Part shown: in pieces, positions 25,323 to 34,998 of the stretch
Position numbering within the stretch: position 1 is the stretch's first letter
How the letters are laid out: each line of letters starts with the position of its first letter
NCBI GenBank assembly: GCA_018222915.1
Contig: JAAEZI010000008.1
Location: forward strand, 41,691 to 105,690
Length of the DNA stretch: 64,000 bases
Reading direction: 5' to 3'
Origin: Algicola sp.
Lineage (GTDB): Bacteria; Bacteroidota; Bacteroidia; Flavobacteriales; Flavobacteriaceae
Position numbers and translations under genes: made by a program
Notes under the pieces: model-generated
Told to the model about the DNA's origin: nothing
Databases searched by the model: none
What the model saw: the letters and a program-made list of their open reading frames with translations, nothing else

Positions 25323-27697
25323 GCATTCACCTCTTTGATGAGATCATCATAAGTGTAAAAGGATTTGTCCTCTTTTTTATGATAAAGAATATTCACTCGA
25401 ATAGCTTTTAAGCCAGTCACTCCTTGAAGGTTTTCTAGTTCAACAATTTCGATGTCCTCGTCTAAGACATTTTTTGATTGTAGAAAGTTCACATACTGTA
25501 AATATTCAATCTCATCTTCCTTTTGTGAATAAACAATGGTCATCTTTCCATTTTGAGTGATACGCTCTTCCGTGCCTTTGATAAACGCCTTATCCACACG
25601 TTTTTTTACGACTTCGTATCGCGCATTATATGTACCATCTACATCAAACTGTTTTTCATCCATTCTAAATCGAATAGATAACGGTTGATTAAACACCAAA
25701 ATCATGGATGTCACATCTAGTGCTAATGGATATTCGTGCTGATTTTGATAATACTCGTTTTCCATTTCGCACATCACTTGTAATTGCCACAATCTCAAAT
25801 TATAGAGATACACCTCATTAAAGCTGACGGCTTTAGTGATAGACTCTCCTATGTACATATTATGTTCAACACCATCCGTTTTATAGCGCTCAAAATAATG
25901 TGGATACATCTCTTGTGCTTCTTCTTGCTTTCGATCTAGTAGAGACGCCATATTCTTATTGATCAACATGATCGTATCGTCGTAATTCTTACGATAAAAA
26001 TAAATCACATTCAAATCGTCATCCACCTTACTAAAATAATCATCAATAAGCGGTCTTAAATCGGCGTTTTTATTGTATTGAAATTTAAATATCGATTCTA
26101 TTTCATCTTTTAAAAAGGCGGTCACATTATGCTCACTATCCACTTTAAAATCAGACGTCAATTCTTTTATAAAGGCGTTGATTTGAAACTGAATCTGTTC
26201 ATAGATTGGCAAATTTTCAGTTTCAAGAATGGCATCCATAATTTTTGAAACCAGATTTAATTGCAAGGCCAAGTCTTTTTTAGTAGCCTCATTTCTAGCA
26301 TCAGACGATCCTTTTACATCTATTTGACCAAATAACGGATAAATATTATCAAATACTATTTTTCCAAATGACGCTTCATTTCCGTGGTAATGCTTATCCT
26401 TAAGAAACTGTCGTGCGGCATCCACAAATTTCCAATACACACTAGGATGAATAGAGGTACACTCCTGCTGTATAATAGCCTCAATTAAATTTTCTTCTTC
26501 AATTTTAGAGCGCTCCACCGCAGAAATAATATATGGCATAACATCTACCAACTTATTAGCATTAATGCTATTTAAAACGCGTGGTTCACTTGATACGATT
26601 TCCAAAATACCCATAAGGCCTTTCTCATTCGCGATGGGAGCAAAAATGGCACTTTTTATCCCTTGGTGGTGTAACGTATTTATATGTGGCGCTTTCCCTT
26701 TGGATTTCTTGAGCATCCTATCTACATCAGAGATGGAGATGTAAACTTTATCTTTTAACAACTTCTTGTAAGACCAAGTGCAGAGGGCATCTGAACACTT
26801 CTTAGATTCTTTCTCTTCTAGAAGAAAGCTGCTCATCCCAGCACCATGAACCCGTTCGAAATGGTCGTCCTCCTTATTGTATACTGAAAACCCTACGCGA
26901 ATATCTTTTAAACCCAATAGCGATTGGAATATTCCATGAAAATCTTTCATGAAACTTTCCTTATTTCGCTTATCACTTCCGATAAGGCTAGACTTAATAT
27001 TAGAAATCGATTGGTCATCTGTGACATCAAAAATGTTACTTATCACAAATCCTTTAAACGTATAACTGAATGGTGGAAACTTCTCTTTCCAAAGGTCGAT
27101 GTTATCAAAATTATCCAACAACATGTCATAATCTTCCTGAGTAATTTTTGGTGCATTGTCATTCGGGACAATTTCCGTAAAATCGGCATTGTATAAAATT
27201 TTATAATAACGGATGATGCCGTTAGCATCTGGAATTTCATAATAAAATGGCCGTTTGAAATTCAAATTATAACCATAACAAAAGTTGAGTATAATCGTAC
27301 ATGCAATGATATAAGTATCATCTTCTGGCATGTTCTTTATTTCCAATTCAAAATCAGGGCCTGCAGTTTCTATGATCGATTTAAAACGTTCCGAAGCATT
27401 AAAAATCAAATTATGGAAGGGAACCGAAGCCGTTTTGATTTCATTTTTTGTCAAAATGGGACTGAAAGAATCCTGAAGAATAATACTGATTTCCTTTTCT
27501 CGAGTGACTAAATCCTTTGGATCTGTCATACCAGCTCTTAATTCGGGAAATCCTTCCGCAGTTTTTAACACACGACGTGCTTTAGCGGCTATGAATTCAT
27601 CTTCGTGATTAGACAAGGACTCATAGTGCTTTAGAATTTTATTAAAACTTACCTTTAATCTAAAAGGCGATTCGATATGATCGTTAATGTCATTCAT
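25319..27697 (-). CDS. GAF-domain protein without catalytic domain
   Basis: The protein is 792 aa from the ATG at 27697 (a TTG at 27721 would add eight residues). It starts MNDINDHIESPFRLKVSFNK. A GAF-like domain is seen at about residues 255-405, including GIKSAIFAPIANEKGLMGIL and a following MPYIISAVERSKIEEENL helix. The other parts are helical, with no kinase, cyclase, GGDEF, EAL or DNA-binding motif that I can recognise, and no membrane segment. It is probably a large cytoplasmic sensor or scaffold. It overlaps the convergent HD/PycTM-like gene by 4 bp. Function unknown. Confidence 0.72.
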   Translation of the reverse strand: MNDINDHIESPFRLKVSFNKILKHYESLSNHEDEFIAAKARRVLKTAEGFPELRAGMTDPKDLVTREKEISIILQDSFSPILTKNEIKTASVPFHNLIFNASERFKSIIETAGPDFELEIKNMPEDDTYIIACTIILNFCYGYNLNFKRPFYYEIPDANGIIRYYKILYNADFTEIVPNDNAPKITQEDYDMLLDNFDNIDLWKEKFPPFSYTFKGFVISNIFDVTDDQSISNIKSSLIGSDKRNKESFMKDFHGIFQSLLGLKDIRVGFSVYNKEDDHFERVHGAGMSSFLLEEKESKKCSDALCTWSYKKLLKDKVYISISDVDRMLKKSKGKAPHINTLHHQGIKSAIFAPIANEKGLMGILEIVSSEPRVLNSINANKLVDVMPYIISAVERSKIEEENLIEAIIQQECTSIHPSVYWKFVDAARQFLKDKHYHGNEASFGKIVFDNIYPLFGQIDVKGSSDARNEATKKDLALQLNLVSKIMDAILETENLPIYEQIQFQINAFIKELTSDFKVDSEHNVTAFLKDEIESIFKFQYNKNADLRPLIDDYFSKVDDDLNVIYFYRKNYDDTIMLINKNMASLLDRKQEEAQEMYPHYFERYKTDGVEHNMYIGESITKAVSFNEVYLYNLRLWQLQVMCEMENEYYQNQHEYPLALDVTSMILVFNQPLSIRFRMDEKQFDVDGTYNARYEVVKKRVDKAFIKGTEERITQNGKMTIVYSQKEDEIEYLQYVNFLQSKNVLDEDIEIVELENLQGVTGLKAIRVNILYHKKEDKSFYTYDDLIKEVNA

Positions 27698-27858
27698 AAT
27701 ACCCGTCTGCAGTGTATACAAATTTACAAATTAATAACTTAGTTGGTCGTTTTGATACTCTGAAACTTACAATGGCATTTTTTATAAGAAAGTAACTGAA
27801 TATCAACGAGTTTTTTGACTTCTCAAAGGCAACTTCATCAATTACCCTTTTTAAATCT

Positions 27859-27866
27859 TATATTTG
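27859..27866 (+). promoter_or_regulatory. Candidate -7 box of the type-B-sorted protein gene
   Basis: TATATTTG matches TAnnTTTG, 25 bp before the ATG at 27892. No TTTG is seen at the usual -33 distance. Confidence 0.4.
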
Positions 27867-27891
27867 ATACTATCATCATTTTAAATTTAAA

Positions 27892-30800
27892 ATGCTGTAT
27901 CCATTAATTTTGAATCGTCTAAGTAACTATCGGAAGTACCTCTGTGCTTTTGTCATGTCTCTTTATACCATATTGAGCTTTGCTCAGCTTTCCGATTTTG
28001 AGTTGTCAGTTACAGTAACCGATGAAACCTGTTCAGGAAATGGTGGATTGCAAATGAGTGTCGCGAATACGACTGCTGGAGCAGACATCATTTTTACACT
28101 TTATGAATTACCTGACGATAGCACACCTATTGCAGAAACCACGGCAACGGCATTTGACAATCTTGTTTCTGGAAATTATAGAGTTGTAGCCACTCAAACC
28201 TTATCTGGAGAAGAAAATCAACAGCAACAGGACGTTACTATTAATGATTTCACCTCAGAAATCGACTTCGAAGTGAATCATACCACTAACACCGATTGTG
28301 ACCCTACAGGTACTATCGTGGTGAATGTCACCTCCGGAAATGCTTTTCAATATGAGATCCTATCAGGACCTGTTACTGCGGAGCTTCAAGAGTCTAACCA
28401 GTTTGAAAATTTACCGCCTGGAACTTACATTGTGCGGGTTTTTGACGATTGTGGTAATGCCTTATCAAAGTCGTATACCTTAATTCTATCTGTCAATAAT
28501 ATATCTATAAATCCTTCAACGCTACCTGTCGTTTATGATTCATGTGATGAAGTAACCATTACAAATATTTTTAGTGCGCCACCGCAAAACCCAATACTGT
28601 ATCCTCTAACCGTTACTTATACCATTATTCCTCCTGATGGCGCTCCAGAAATCATCATTGTTGAAGAGCTTACCTCAGGACCTTCCCAAACTTTCAACAT
28701 GAGTCAAACTGTTATGACCTATGGTGATGCCAGTTTTACGGTACATATCTCGATAACAGATTCTTGTGACAATGTCTTTGAAAGAGACAATACGATTGAT
28801 CCGAATCCGTCGGTACAATTATTTCCAACGGAAGCCTATTGTGGAAAATCCTTAAACCTCATTGTCAACCATTTTTTACCACCGTATCAGGTGGATTTCA
28901 TTGAGGCTCCTTCTGATTTTAACCCAGTGGATTACAATGAAGATTATCCAGGACCTTTTTTTAATTCTGTGACCACGTTTGAAGCACAAGACATGCCTGT
29001 ACCCTATGGTAGTTACACGGTTCAAGTCACAGATGAATGTGGTCGAACTGGCATTCATTCGCTACTGCTTGAAGAAGAACCGCTAGAACCTGACATTATT
29101 GTTAACAATACAGGTTGCTCAGTTGATTCTGGATTTATAAATGTAAGTATTCCAGATCGAGAAGTTGCGTCAGCCTCGATGCTAGTGGCACCAGCATCTT
29201 ATGGAAATACTTTGCCCGATGATCTTTCAGAAGATATTGACAATGGCACCTTAAGTGTCAATAATTTAGCGAGTGGTGATTATACCGTTTTGGTGATTGA
29301 TAATTGCGGCAGCGAATATCTTATTGAAACCACCGTTCCTGAATTTGTACAACAGCCACTATCTATCATCTCTTATCCGAATTGCCTTACGGAAACAGGG
29401 TCGCTGCGTCTTGCTAGCGGTTATGGTGCTTTAACATCTGTTATCATGACTGCAGCACCATCTAGTTATAACCAGAGTCTTCCTGATGATCTTAGTGATC
29501 ATATTAATGATCTTGGAATTTTCTTCAAGAATAATTTACCGGCAGGCTCTTATACTTTTGAGCTCATAGACTTATGTGGTTATGTTTACAATCCAGAGGT
29601 GTATGTTGACACATATGTAAGCAATCCAAACTCATATGTTCTCAATAGAAATTGTGGTTCATTTGATGTGGGTATATTGGAGACTGATGATAGTGTCGTT
29701 CCTCAATCATATTGGTTTCAAAAGTATATTCCTGAAACAGAATCTTGGGGTCACCCATATACAGAAGTTCCTTATGTTGAAGGTGACATCCCGAATACGT
29801 CAACGGCTATCGAAATTCAAAATGAAGAAACGATATTCAATATTTTTTTAACGGGAGACTTCCGACTTATAAAAGTCTTTCAACCTTTTAACAACGAAAA
29901 TCCTGATGAGTTTTGCCTTGATATTTTTGCAGAATTCAGCATTTATTCAAATTTAATAATCTCTGGTGTTTATAATTTAAGTTGTATTGGCGGACCAGGT
30001 GCTTCAGACATCATCGTTGATGTGATTGGTGTTGCTCCTTATAATTTTAGTATTATCGAGCCGTTCGTTCTAGACAATGGAGAGAACAATGTTTTCTCAA
30101 ATCTGGATCCTGGCACCTATGAGATAAAAGTGGAAGATGTTTGTGGGAGCATTGAAAACATCATCATTAACTTGGAAAACCTACAGCCTTTAGTGCGCGT
30201 GAATCAACCAGACAACCTCTTGGTTTGCAGTGATTCTGGAGCAACTGCTGCGACTTTTAATTTGTCAGATCAACAAGATCAAATTTTAGGGAACCAAGAT
30301 CCCAATGATTTTATAGTGACTTTTCATTCAAATATGAATGATGCCAATAGTGGAAACAACCCCTTGCCTTTTAATTACACAAACACCTCCAATCCACAAA
30401 CCATTTATGTTAGAGTGATTCATAATACTTTGGATATTTGTTATGCTACCACGTCATTTGAAATTGAGGTTGGAGATATCCCTGTTTTAGATCCTGACGC
30501 AACAATATCGATCTGTGATAGTAGTACGACCTTACTCACTGCGACCTCAGGTTATCCATCATATGAATGGTCTACAGGAGAGACATCACCATCTATCACT
30601 GTGTCTCAAGACGGTATCTATTCGGTGGTGGTTAAAAATAACTTTGGTGATTTTAGCTGTGAATCCACCCAGACTTTTAACGTCGTATCTTCAAATATTG
30701 CGACGATTGAAAGTATTGAAACTACCGATTGGACCGCTAATAGTAACACCATTAGTGTATTGGTAAGTGGTTCTGGTGACTATGAATTTTCGTTGGATGG

Positions 30801-31167
30801 TGTTAACTATCAGACCGAAAATACTTTTACGAATTTACCGCCTGGTGAATACTTGATCTATGTCAAGGACAGGAATGGTTGTGGTATTGCTACGGAAGAG
30901 GTCTTTCTTTTAAACTACCCTAGTTTTTTTACGCCAAATGATGACGGTTATAATGATTTTTGGCACATAAAATTAGCGCGCATTGAACCTGAACTGCGTG
31001 TATTTATTTTTGACAGATACGGGAAACTACTCACCTATTTCAACGGCCAAGATTTTGGATGGGACGGCACCTATAATGGACAAAAAATGCCTACCAATGA
31101 TTATTGGTTTTTAGTTGAACGAACTAATGGTAAAACCTACAAAGGTCATTTCACCCTTAAAAGATAA
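27892..31167 (+). CDS. Large secreted repeat protein with T9SS type-B sorting domain (gliding-motility-associated C-terminus)
   Basis: The 1091-aa protein has a long signal peptide ending near LSFAQ (residue 32). The body is made of beta-sandwich modules, each ending in a similar motif such as LPPGTYIVRVFDDCGN, YGSYTVQVTDECGRT, LASGDYTVLVIDNCGSEY, LPAGSYTFELIDLCGY and LDPGTYEIKVEDVCGS, at least six in all. A Cys shortly after the Asp in each is conserved. The last 85 residues (FFTPNDDGYNDFW, VFIFDRYGKLL, WDGTYNGQKMPTNDYWF) are the CHU_C/type-B sorting domain that sends proteins through the type IX secretion system to the surface. It is likely an adhesin or surface protein. A strong hairpin follows the stop. 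Confidence 0.88.
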   Translation: MLYPLILNRLSNYRKYLCAFVMSLYTILSFAQLSDFELSVTVTDETCSGNGGLQMSVANTTAGADIIFTLYELPDDSTPIAETTATAFDNLVSGNYRVVATQTLSGEENQQQQDVTINDFTSEIDFEVNHTTNTDCDPTGTIVVNVTSGNAFQYEILSGPVTAELQESNQFENLPPGTYIVRVFDDCGNALSKSYTLILSVNNISINPSTLPVVYDSCDEVTITNIFSAPPQNPILYPLTVTYTIIPPDGAPEIIIVEELTSGPSQTFNMSQTVMTYGDASFTVHISITDSCDNVFERDNTIDPNPSVQLFPTEAYCGKSLNLIVNHFLPPYQVDFIEAPSDFNPVDYNEDYPGPFFNSVTTFEAQDMPVPYGSYTVQVTDECGRTGIHSLLLEEEPLEPDIIVNNTGCSVDSGFINVSIPDREVASASMLVAPASYGNTLPDDLSEDIDNGTLSVNNLASGDYTVLVIDNCGSEYLIETTVPEFVQQPLSIISYPNCLTETGSLRLASGYGALTSVIMTAAPSSYNQSLPDDLSDHINDLGIFFKNNLPAGSYTFELIDLCGYVYNPEVYVDTYVSNPNSYVLNRNCGSFDVGILETDDSVVPQSYWFQKYIPETESWGHPYTEVPYVEGDIPNTSTAIEIQNEETIFNIFLTGDFRLIKVFQPFNNENPDEFCLDIFAEFSIYSNLIISGVYNLSCIGGPGASDIIVDVIGVAPYNFSIIEPFVLDNGENNVFSNLDPGTYEIKVEDVCGSIENIIINLENLQPLVRVNQPDNLLVCSDSGATAATFNLSDQQDQILGNQDPNDFIVTFHSNMNDANSGNNPLPFNYTNTSNPQTIYVRVIHNTLDICYATTSFEIEVGDIPVLDPDATISICDSSTTLLTATSGYPSYEWSTGETSPSITVSQDGIYSVVVKNNFGDFSCESTQTFNVVSSNIATIESIETTDWTANSNTISVLVSGSGDYEFSLDGVNYQTENTFTNLPPGEYLIYVKDRNGCGIATEEVFLLNYPSFFTPNDDGYNDFWHIKLARIEPELRVFIFDRYGKLLTYFNGQDFGWDGTYNGQKMPTNDYWFLVERTNGKTYKGHFTLKR

Positions 31168-31188
31168 AAGCTCCTAGAAGGAGCTTTT
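31166..31188. terminator. Bidirectional intrinsic terminator
   Basis: A perfect 10-bp stem (AAAAGCTCCT / AGGAGCTTTT) with a 3-nt loop lies between two convergent genes, with A and T runs on either side. It can stop the type-B-sorted gene on the plus strand and the nine-gene glucan operon on the minus strand. Confidence 0.88.
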
Positions 31189-31192
31189 ATTG

Positions 31193-33307
31193 TTATTTTT
31201 TAAGAATACTAATTGCGGTTCCACCGCCTGGTGCTAAATTCAAAGTGAGTTCATCACCTTTCTCTATAACTCTAGTTTCAATTTCTAAGGCTAGTGGGTT
31301 ATCATTCCAATGCGCATCTTGACCATCTTTATAAATGTTAGCTGTGTATTCTTGGTTGTCATCGAGAAAGTCAAATTGAATAGTAAGCGATCTTTCATTT
31401 TCATCAGTTATACTTCCCAAAAACCAATGACCTGTCTCACGCTCCTTTCTGGCAATAGTCACATAATCTCCAACCTCACCATTAAGTACTTTGGAGGTTT
31501 CCCAATCCACACCAACATCTTTTATAAACTGAAAAGCTTCTGGGTTAGCTTCGTAGTGTTCCACTAAATCCGCAGCCATTTGAATCGGACTATAAATAAC
31601 CACATACAATGCCAATTGCTGTGCAATTGTGGTGTTCACCTGATTGTCTTTTTTATATGCATCAAATTTGATGTTGAATATTCCAGGAGTAAAATCTATA
31701 GGACCCGCGAGCATTCTAGTAAATGCCACAATAGGCAAGTGTTCAGGCGGATTTCCACCATCACTAGACCAAGCATTGAATTCTTGACCACGCAATCCTT
31801 CACGTGATATGGTATTCGGATAGGTTCGTCTCAAGCCAGTAGCTTTAATCGGTTCATGAGCATTAATAGCCACCTCATACGTTGCTGCTTTTTCAACCGT
31901 ATTATTATAGTGATTGACCATATATTGACCATGATGATACTCTCCTTTCGGTAAAATTTTACCAACATAACCTGTTTTTACCGTATGCATCCCATATTTT
32001 TTCATGAGAGCAAATGCCGTATCTTGCTGTTTTGTGTAAGTTTCCGTGGCTGCTGATGTCTCATGATGCATGATAATATCCACGCCTTTTTCTTTTCCAT
32101 ATCGCACTACTTCATCGATATCATAATCAGGATAAGTCGTGACGAAATCGAAAACGCCCTCACGATCTTCAAATCCTATCCAATGCTCCCAACCTGTGTT
32201 CCAACCTTCAACGAGCACACCTCCAATATTATTTTTAGCTGAAAAATCAATGAAGCGTTTAACATTTTCAGTTGTTGCACCGTGTTTACCATGGGCTCCT
32301 CCAGTATCAGTCCAAGTGCTCATATTTTGAGTCATCCCATAATCCCATGATGATTTACCAAGATGCATTTCCCACCAAACACCTGTATATTTCATTGGTT
32401 TAAACCAAGACACGTCTCCTAATTTATTAGGTTCATTCAAATTCACAATTAAATTGGATTCGATAAGTTCTGGCGCATTGTTCGTCATTTGAATGGTACG
32501 CCAAGGTGTATGAAAAGGCACATTCCTTTTTACTTTATAAGGGTGGTTTTTAGAACCAACTAAATGGCATTCTAGATTGAAAGTTTCAGTATCAATTTTC
32601 AAAGTCATCCCTGAGTAATCTACCAGTGCAGCTTCATGAAAACTGAGGTGTAAACCGTCATCACTAACCATAGTCACAGGTGTATTAACGGCATTGACAG
32701 GAATATACGTTTGAGCTAGGTCATTGTGATTGGCATAATCAAGTGCATTGATTTCAGATAATTTTGTCGTGTTGTATAAATGCTCATAAATATCCCAATC
32801 TCCTGGAATCCAAAACGTCTTATAATCTTTAGTCAAATTGAATTGGGTGTGTTCTTCAGTAATTTCAACACTATCAAAACCTTCTTGTTCTGGGAATTCA
32901 TATCTAAATCCGACACCATCATCAAAAACACGAAACACCACATTAAGTAAGCGATTAGGCGCTGCAGTCTCCTGAAGTTCTACGCTAAGCTCTGTGTAAT
33001 TATTGACCACATCCAATTGTTCACCCCAAGGCATTTGCCAAGTGTCATTAACTGTAGCTATTTTAGAATTCTTAATCGCGAGGTTTTTTCCTAATGCCGC
33101 TGCATCCTTAAATTCAAAACCTAAATAAGATGTATCAATAACCACCTGTCCTTCAAATTTTGTAAGGTAGTAAGGACGACCATCTTCAGTCACATTAAAA
33201 CTCACATTAATTTTATTTTCTGGGGAGCTGACATCTAATCTATGCCCTTCGGAAGGATTGCATGACCATAAACTAAGCACCATCATTACTATTCCAATTC
33301 TTCTCAT
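31193..33307 (-). CDS. GH97 alpha-glucosidase (SusB-like) lipoprotein
   Basis: The 704-aa protein has a lipoprotein signal with Cys in LSLWSC (C16). It follows the GH97 layout: an N-terminal beta-sandwich (residues about 25-290), a barrel (PMKYTGVWWEMHLGKSSWDYG near 360 onward) and a C-terminal beta domain. Catalytic-region motifs of inverting GH97 enzymes are present: AINAHEPIKATGLRRTYP and REGLRGQEFNAWSSDGGN, with the Glu residues in HEP and GQE. It releases glucose from alpha-glucan oligosaccharides in the envelope. Last gene of the nine-gene operon, 7 bp after a GH13 gene and just before the bidirectional terminator. Confidence 0.93.
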   Translation of the reverse strand: MRRIGIVMMVLSLWSCNPSEGHRLDVSSPENKINVSFNVTEDGRPYYLTKFEGQVVIDTSYLGFEFKDAAALGKNLAIKNSKIATVNDTWQMPWGEQLDVVNNYTELSVELQETAAPNRLLNVVFRVFDDGVGFRYEFPEQEGFDSVEITEEHTQFNLTKDYKTFWIPGDWDIYEHLYNTTKLSEINALDYANHNDLAQTYIPVNAVNTPVTMVSDDGLHLSFHEAALVDYSGMTLKIDTETFNLECHLVGSKNHPYKVKRNVPFHTPWRTIQMTNNAPELIESNLIVNLNEPNKLGDVSWFKPMKYTGVWWEMHLGKSSWDYGMTQNMSTWTDTGGAHGKHGATTENVKRFIDFSAKNNIGGVLVEGWNTGWEHWIGFEDREGVFDFVTTYPDYDIDEVVRYGKEKGVDIIMHHETSAATETYTKQQDTAFALMKKYGMHTVKTGYVGKILPKGEYHHGQYMVNHYNNTVEKAATYEVAINAHEPIKATGLRRTYPNTISREGLRGQEFNAWSSDGGNPPEHLPIVAFTRMLAGPIDFTPGIFNIKFDAYKKDNQVNTTIAQQLALYVVIYSPIQMAADLVEHYEANPEAFQFIKDVGVDWETSKVLNGEVGDYVTIARKERETGHWFLGSITDENERSLTIQFDFLDDNQEYTANIYKDGQDAHWNDNPLALEIETRVIEKGDELTLNLAPGGGTAISILKK

Positions 33308-33314
33308 TTCTTTA

Positions 33315-34997
33315 CTATTTTTTTAGTTCTAAAAGAACCAAATTAAACTTAGAATCTATAACTACTTTCCCATCAGAGACTTTCACTTCTTGGTTGGAGT
33401 AAGCATCATAGACTACGTTACCTTCACTAAAAACACTAGAAACATCTAACGTTTTTTGACCTTCTTTTAAATCCAATCCTATCAATACCACATCTTCCAT
33501 CTCTCCAAGAGTGAGTTCTCTTGAAAATAGATAGGGTGATTCTGAAATCAATCGATGCTTCCCAGCACCAATCGCTGGATGCTGTTCTCTAAATTGTCCT
33601 AACTTCTGCCAATGATTCAAAATGGCACGCGTTGTACTATCATTAGTAATAGCTTTCCAATTCATAGCAGAACGTAAGTTGGCATCACCTTGCGCACTAT
33701 CAACTTTCAAAACCCTTGCAGATTCATCACCATAATAGACCTGAGAGCCACCTGGAGTTAACATTAATAAATTTGCGGATTCAAAAGGTTTCTGCCGCAT
33801 GGCATCAAAGGGTTGACCGTCATCATGAGAACTCAAATAATTCAAGACCGTATAGCCTTTAAGTTGATGATGTAAGATACTGTCATATTTCTGAAAAAGT
33901 GCTTCCTTAGGCATTTGCTGGGCATTCCACTTGTACTCAAAATTGATTTGGCTTGTGAACATATCATCATAATAGTTGACCTTTTTATCGCCAAAATCAA
34001 AATACTTACCACCACTGATTCCATAATTATAGACCTCACCCACCAGATAAAAATCGGAATCGTCTAATATTTTATCGGGATGATTTGCTTTAAACTCAGC
34101 AAACGCATTATCACAAACTGTTTTAAATTCCTCCCATACAAATTCCTCAGTATGCTTTACAGTATCGCATCTATAGCCGTCAATTCCATAATCAGTGATG
34201 TAATCAGATAACCATTTCATGATATAAAAGCGCGGTGCTCGAGGATGACCAGTTTTCTCAAAAAAGGCATCGAGTTCAGCCATTTCTTGTTCCAGACGCC
34301 CTTCAGCTTTCCACTTTTCAATTAATTGAGGCGGTAAATCAACCTCCTCATTACTTTCCGTTTTAATATCTGGTAGATTTTTCACCAAGGTACAGGTGAT
34401 GGTATTTTCATAGTTGCTATATTGACACTGTGGCTCAGTTCTCACCCAATCATTTGGCCAAACAGGATCTTTTTCGGTGACAGGACCCGTGTGATTAATG
34501 ACGGCATCTAATACTATACGAATACCACGTTCATGAGCCGCATCAACCAAATTTCTCAAATCTTCTGCTGTTCCAAAATTGGGATCGATAGTCGTCCAAT
34601 CTTTTGCCCAATAACCATGAAATCCGTAGGATACTCCAGTACCTTCATCTGTGGCGCCATGAATTTGTTCAACGACAGGTGTCATCCAAATAGCATTAAT
34701 TCCGAGGTTGGTAAAGTAACCCTCTTCAATTTTTTGAGTGATTCCCTTTAAATCACCTCCTTGAAATCCTCGCAATTTCCCTGGAGTTTTCGTTCTGTCA
34801 AAATTAAGATCATTGGTCTTGTCTCCATTATTGAAGCGATCTGTCATTAGAAAATAAAGATTAGCTCCTTCCCACATAAATGGTAAAGTCTCTCCTTGGG
34901 CTTGCTTTTCTTGTGCCTGATTTTCGTGATTTTTCGACTCTGTTTTACAACCAAAAATGGCCGTTAGTAAAATTATTGGAAGCAGTACTTTTTTCAT
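33315..34997 (-). CDS. GH13 alpha-amylase-family lipoprotein (1)
   Basis: The 560-aa protein has a lipoprotein signal (Cys in AIFGCK, C17). The GH13 catalytic residues are present: nucleophile D278 in GIDGYRCDTV, acid/base E321 in YLVGEVYN and D392 in LSSHDDGQPF. DAVINHTG near 164-171 is conserved region I. A roughly 75-residue insertion with two Cys sits between region I and the nucleophile, and the C-terminal beta domain is short. It hydrolyses alpha-1,4-glucans in the envelope; cyclomaltodextrin or pullulan activity cannot be excluded. It lies 7 bp upstream of GH97 and 1 bp after the next GH13 gene. Confidence 0.93.
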   Translation of the reverse strand: MKKVLLPIILLTAIFGCKTESKNHENQAQEKQAQGETLPFMWEGANLYFLMTDRFNNGDKTNDLNFDRTKTPGKLRGFQGGDLKGITQKIEEGYFTNLGINAIWMTPVVEQIHGATDEGTGVSYGFHGYWAKDWTTIDPNFGTAEDLRNLVDAAHERGIRIVLDAVINHTGPVTEKDPVWPNDWVRTEPQCQYSNYENTITCTLVKNLPDIKTESNEEVDLPPQLIEKWKAEGRLEQEMAELDAFFEKTGHPRAPRFYIMKWLSDYITDYGIDGYRCDTVKHTEEFVWEEFKTVCDNAFAEFKANHPDKILDDSDFYLVGEVYNYGISGGKYFDFGDKKVNYYDDMFTSQINFEYKWNAQQMPKEALFQKYDSILHHQLKGYTVLNYLSSHDDGQPFDAMRQKPFESANLLMLTPGGSQVYYGDESARVLKVDSAQGDANLRSAMNWKAITNDSTTRAILNHWQKLGQFREQHPAIGAGKHRLISESPYLFSRELTLGEMEDVVLIGLDLKEGQKTLDVSSVFSEGNVVYDAYSNQEVKVSDGKVVIDSKFNLVLLELKK

Positions 34998-34998
34998 G

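Noticed and set aside
24051..27697. A full Pycsar or CBASS defence system
   Set aside because: No cyclase or nucleotidyltransferase motif lies in either neighbour, and the genes are convergent rather than an operon, so only the effector-like tail is reported.
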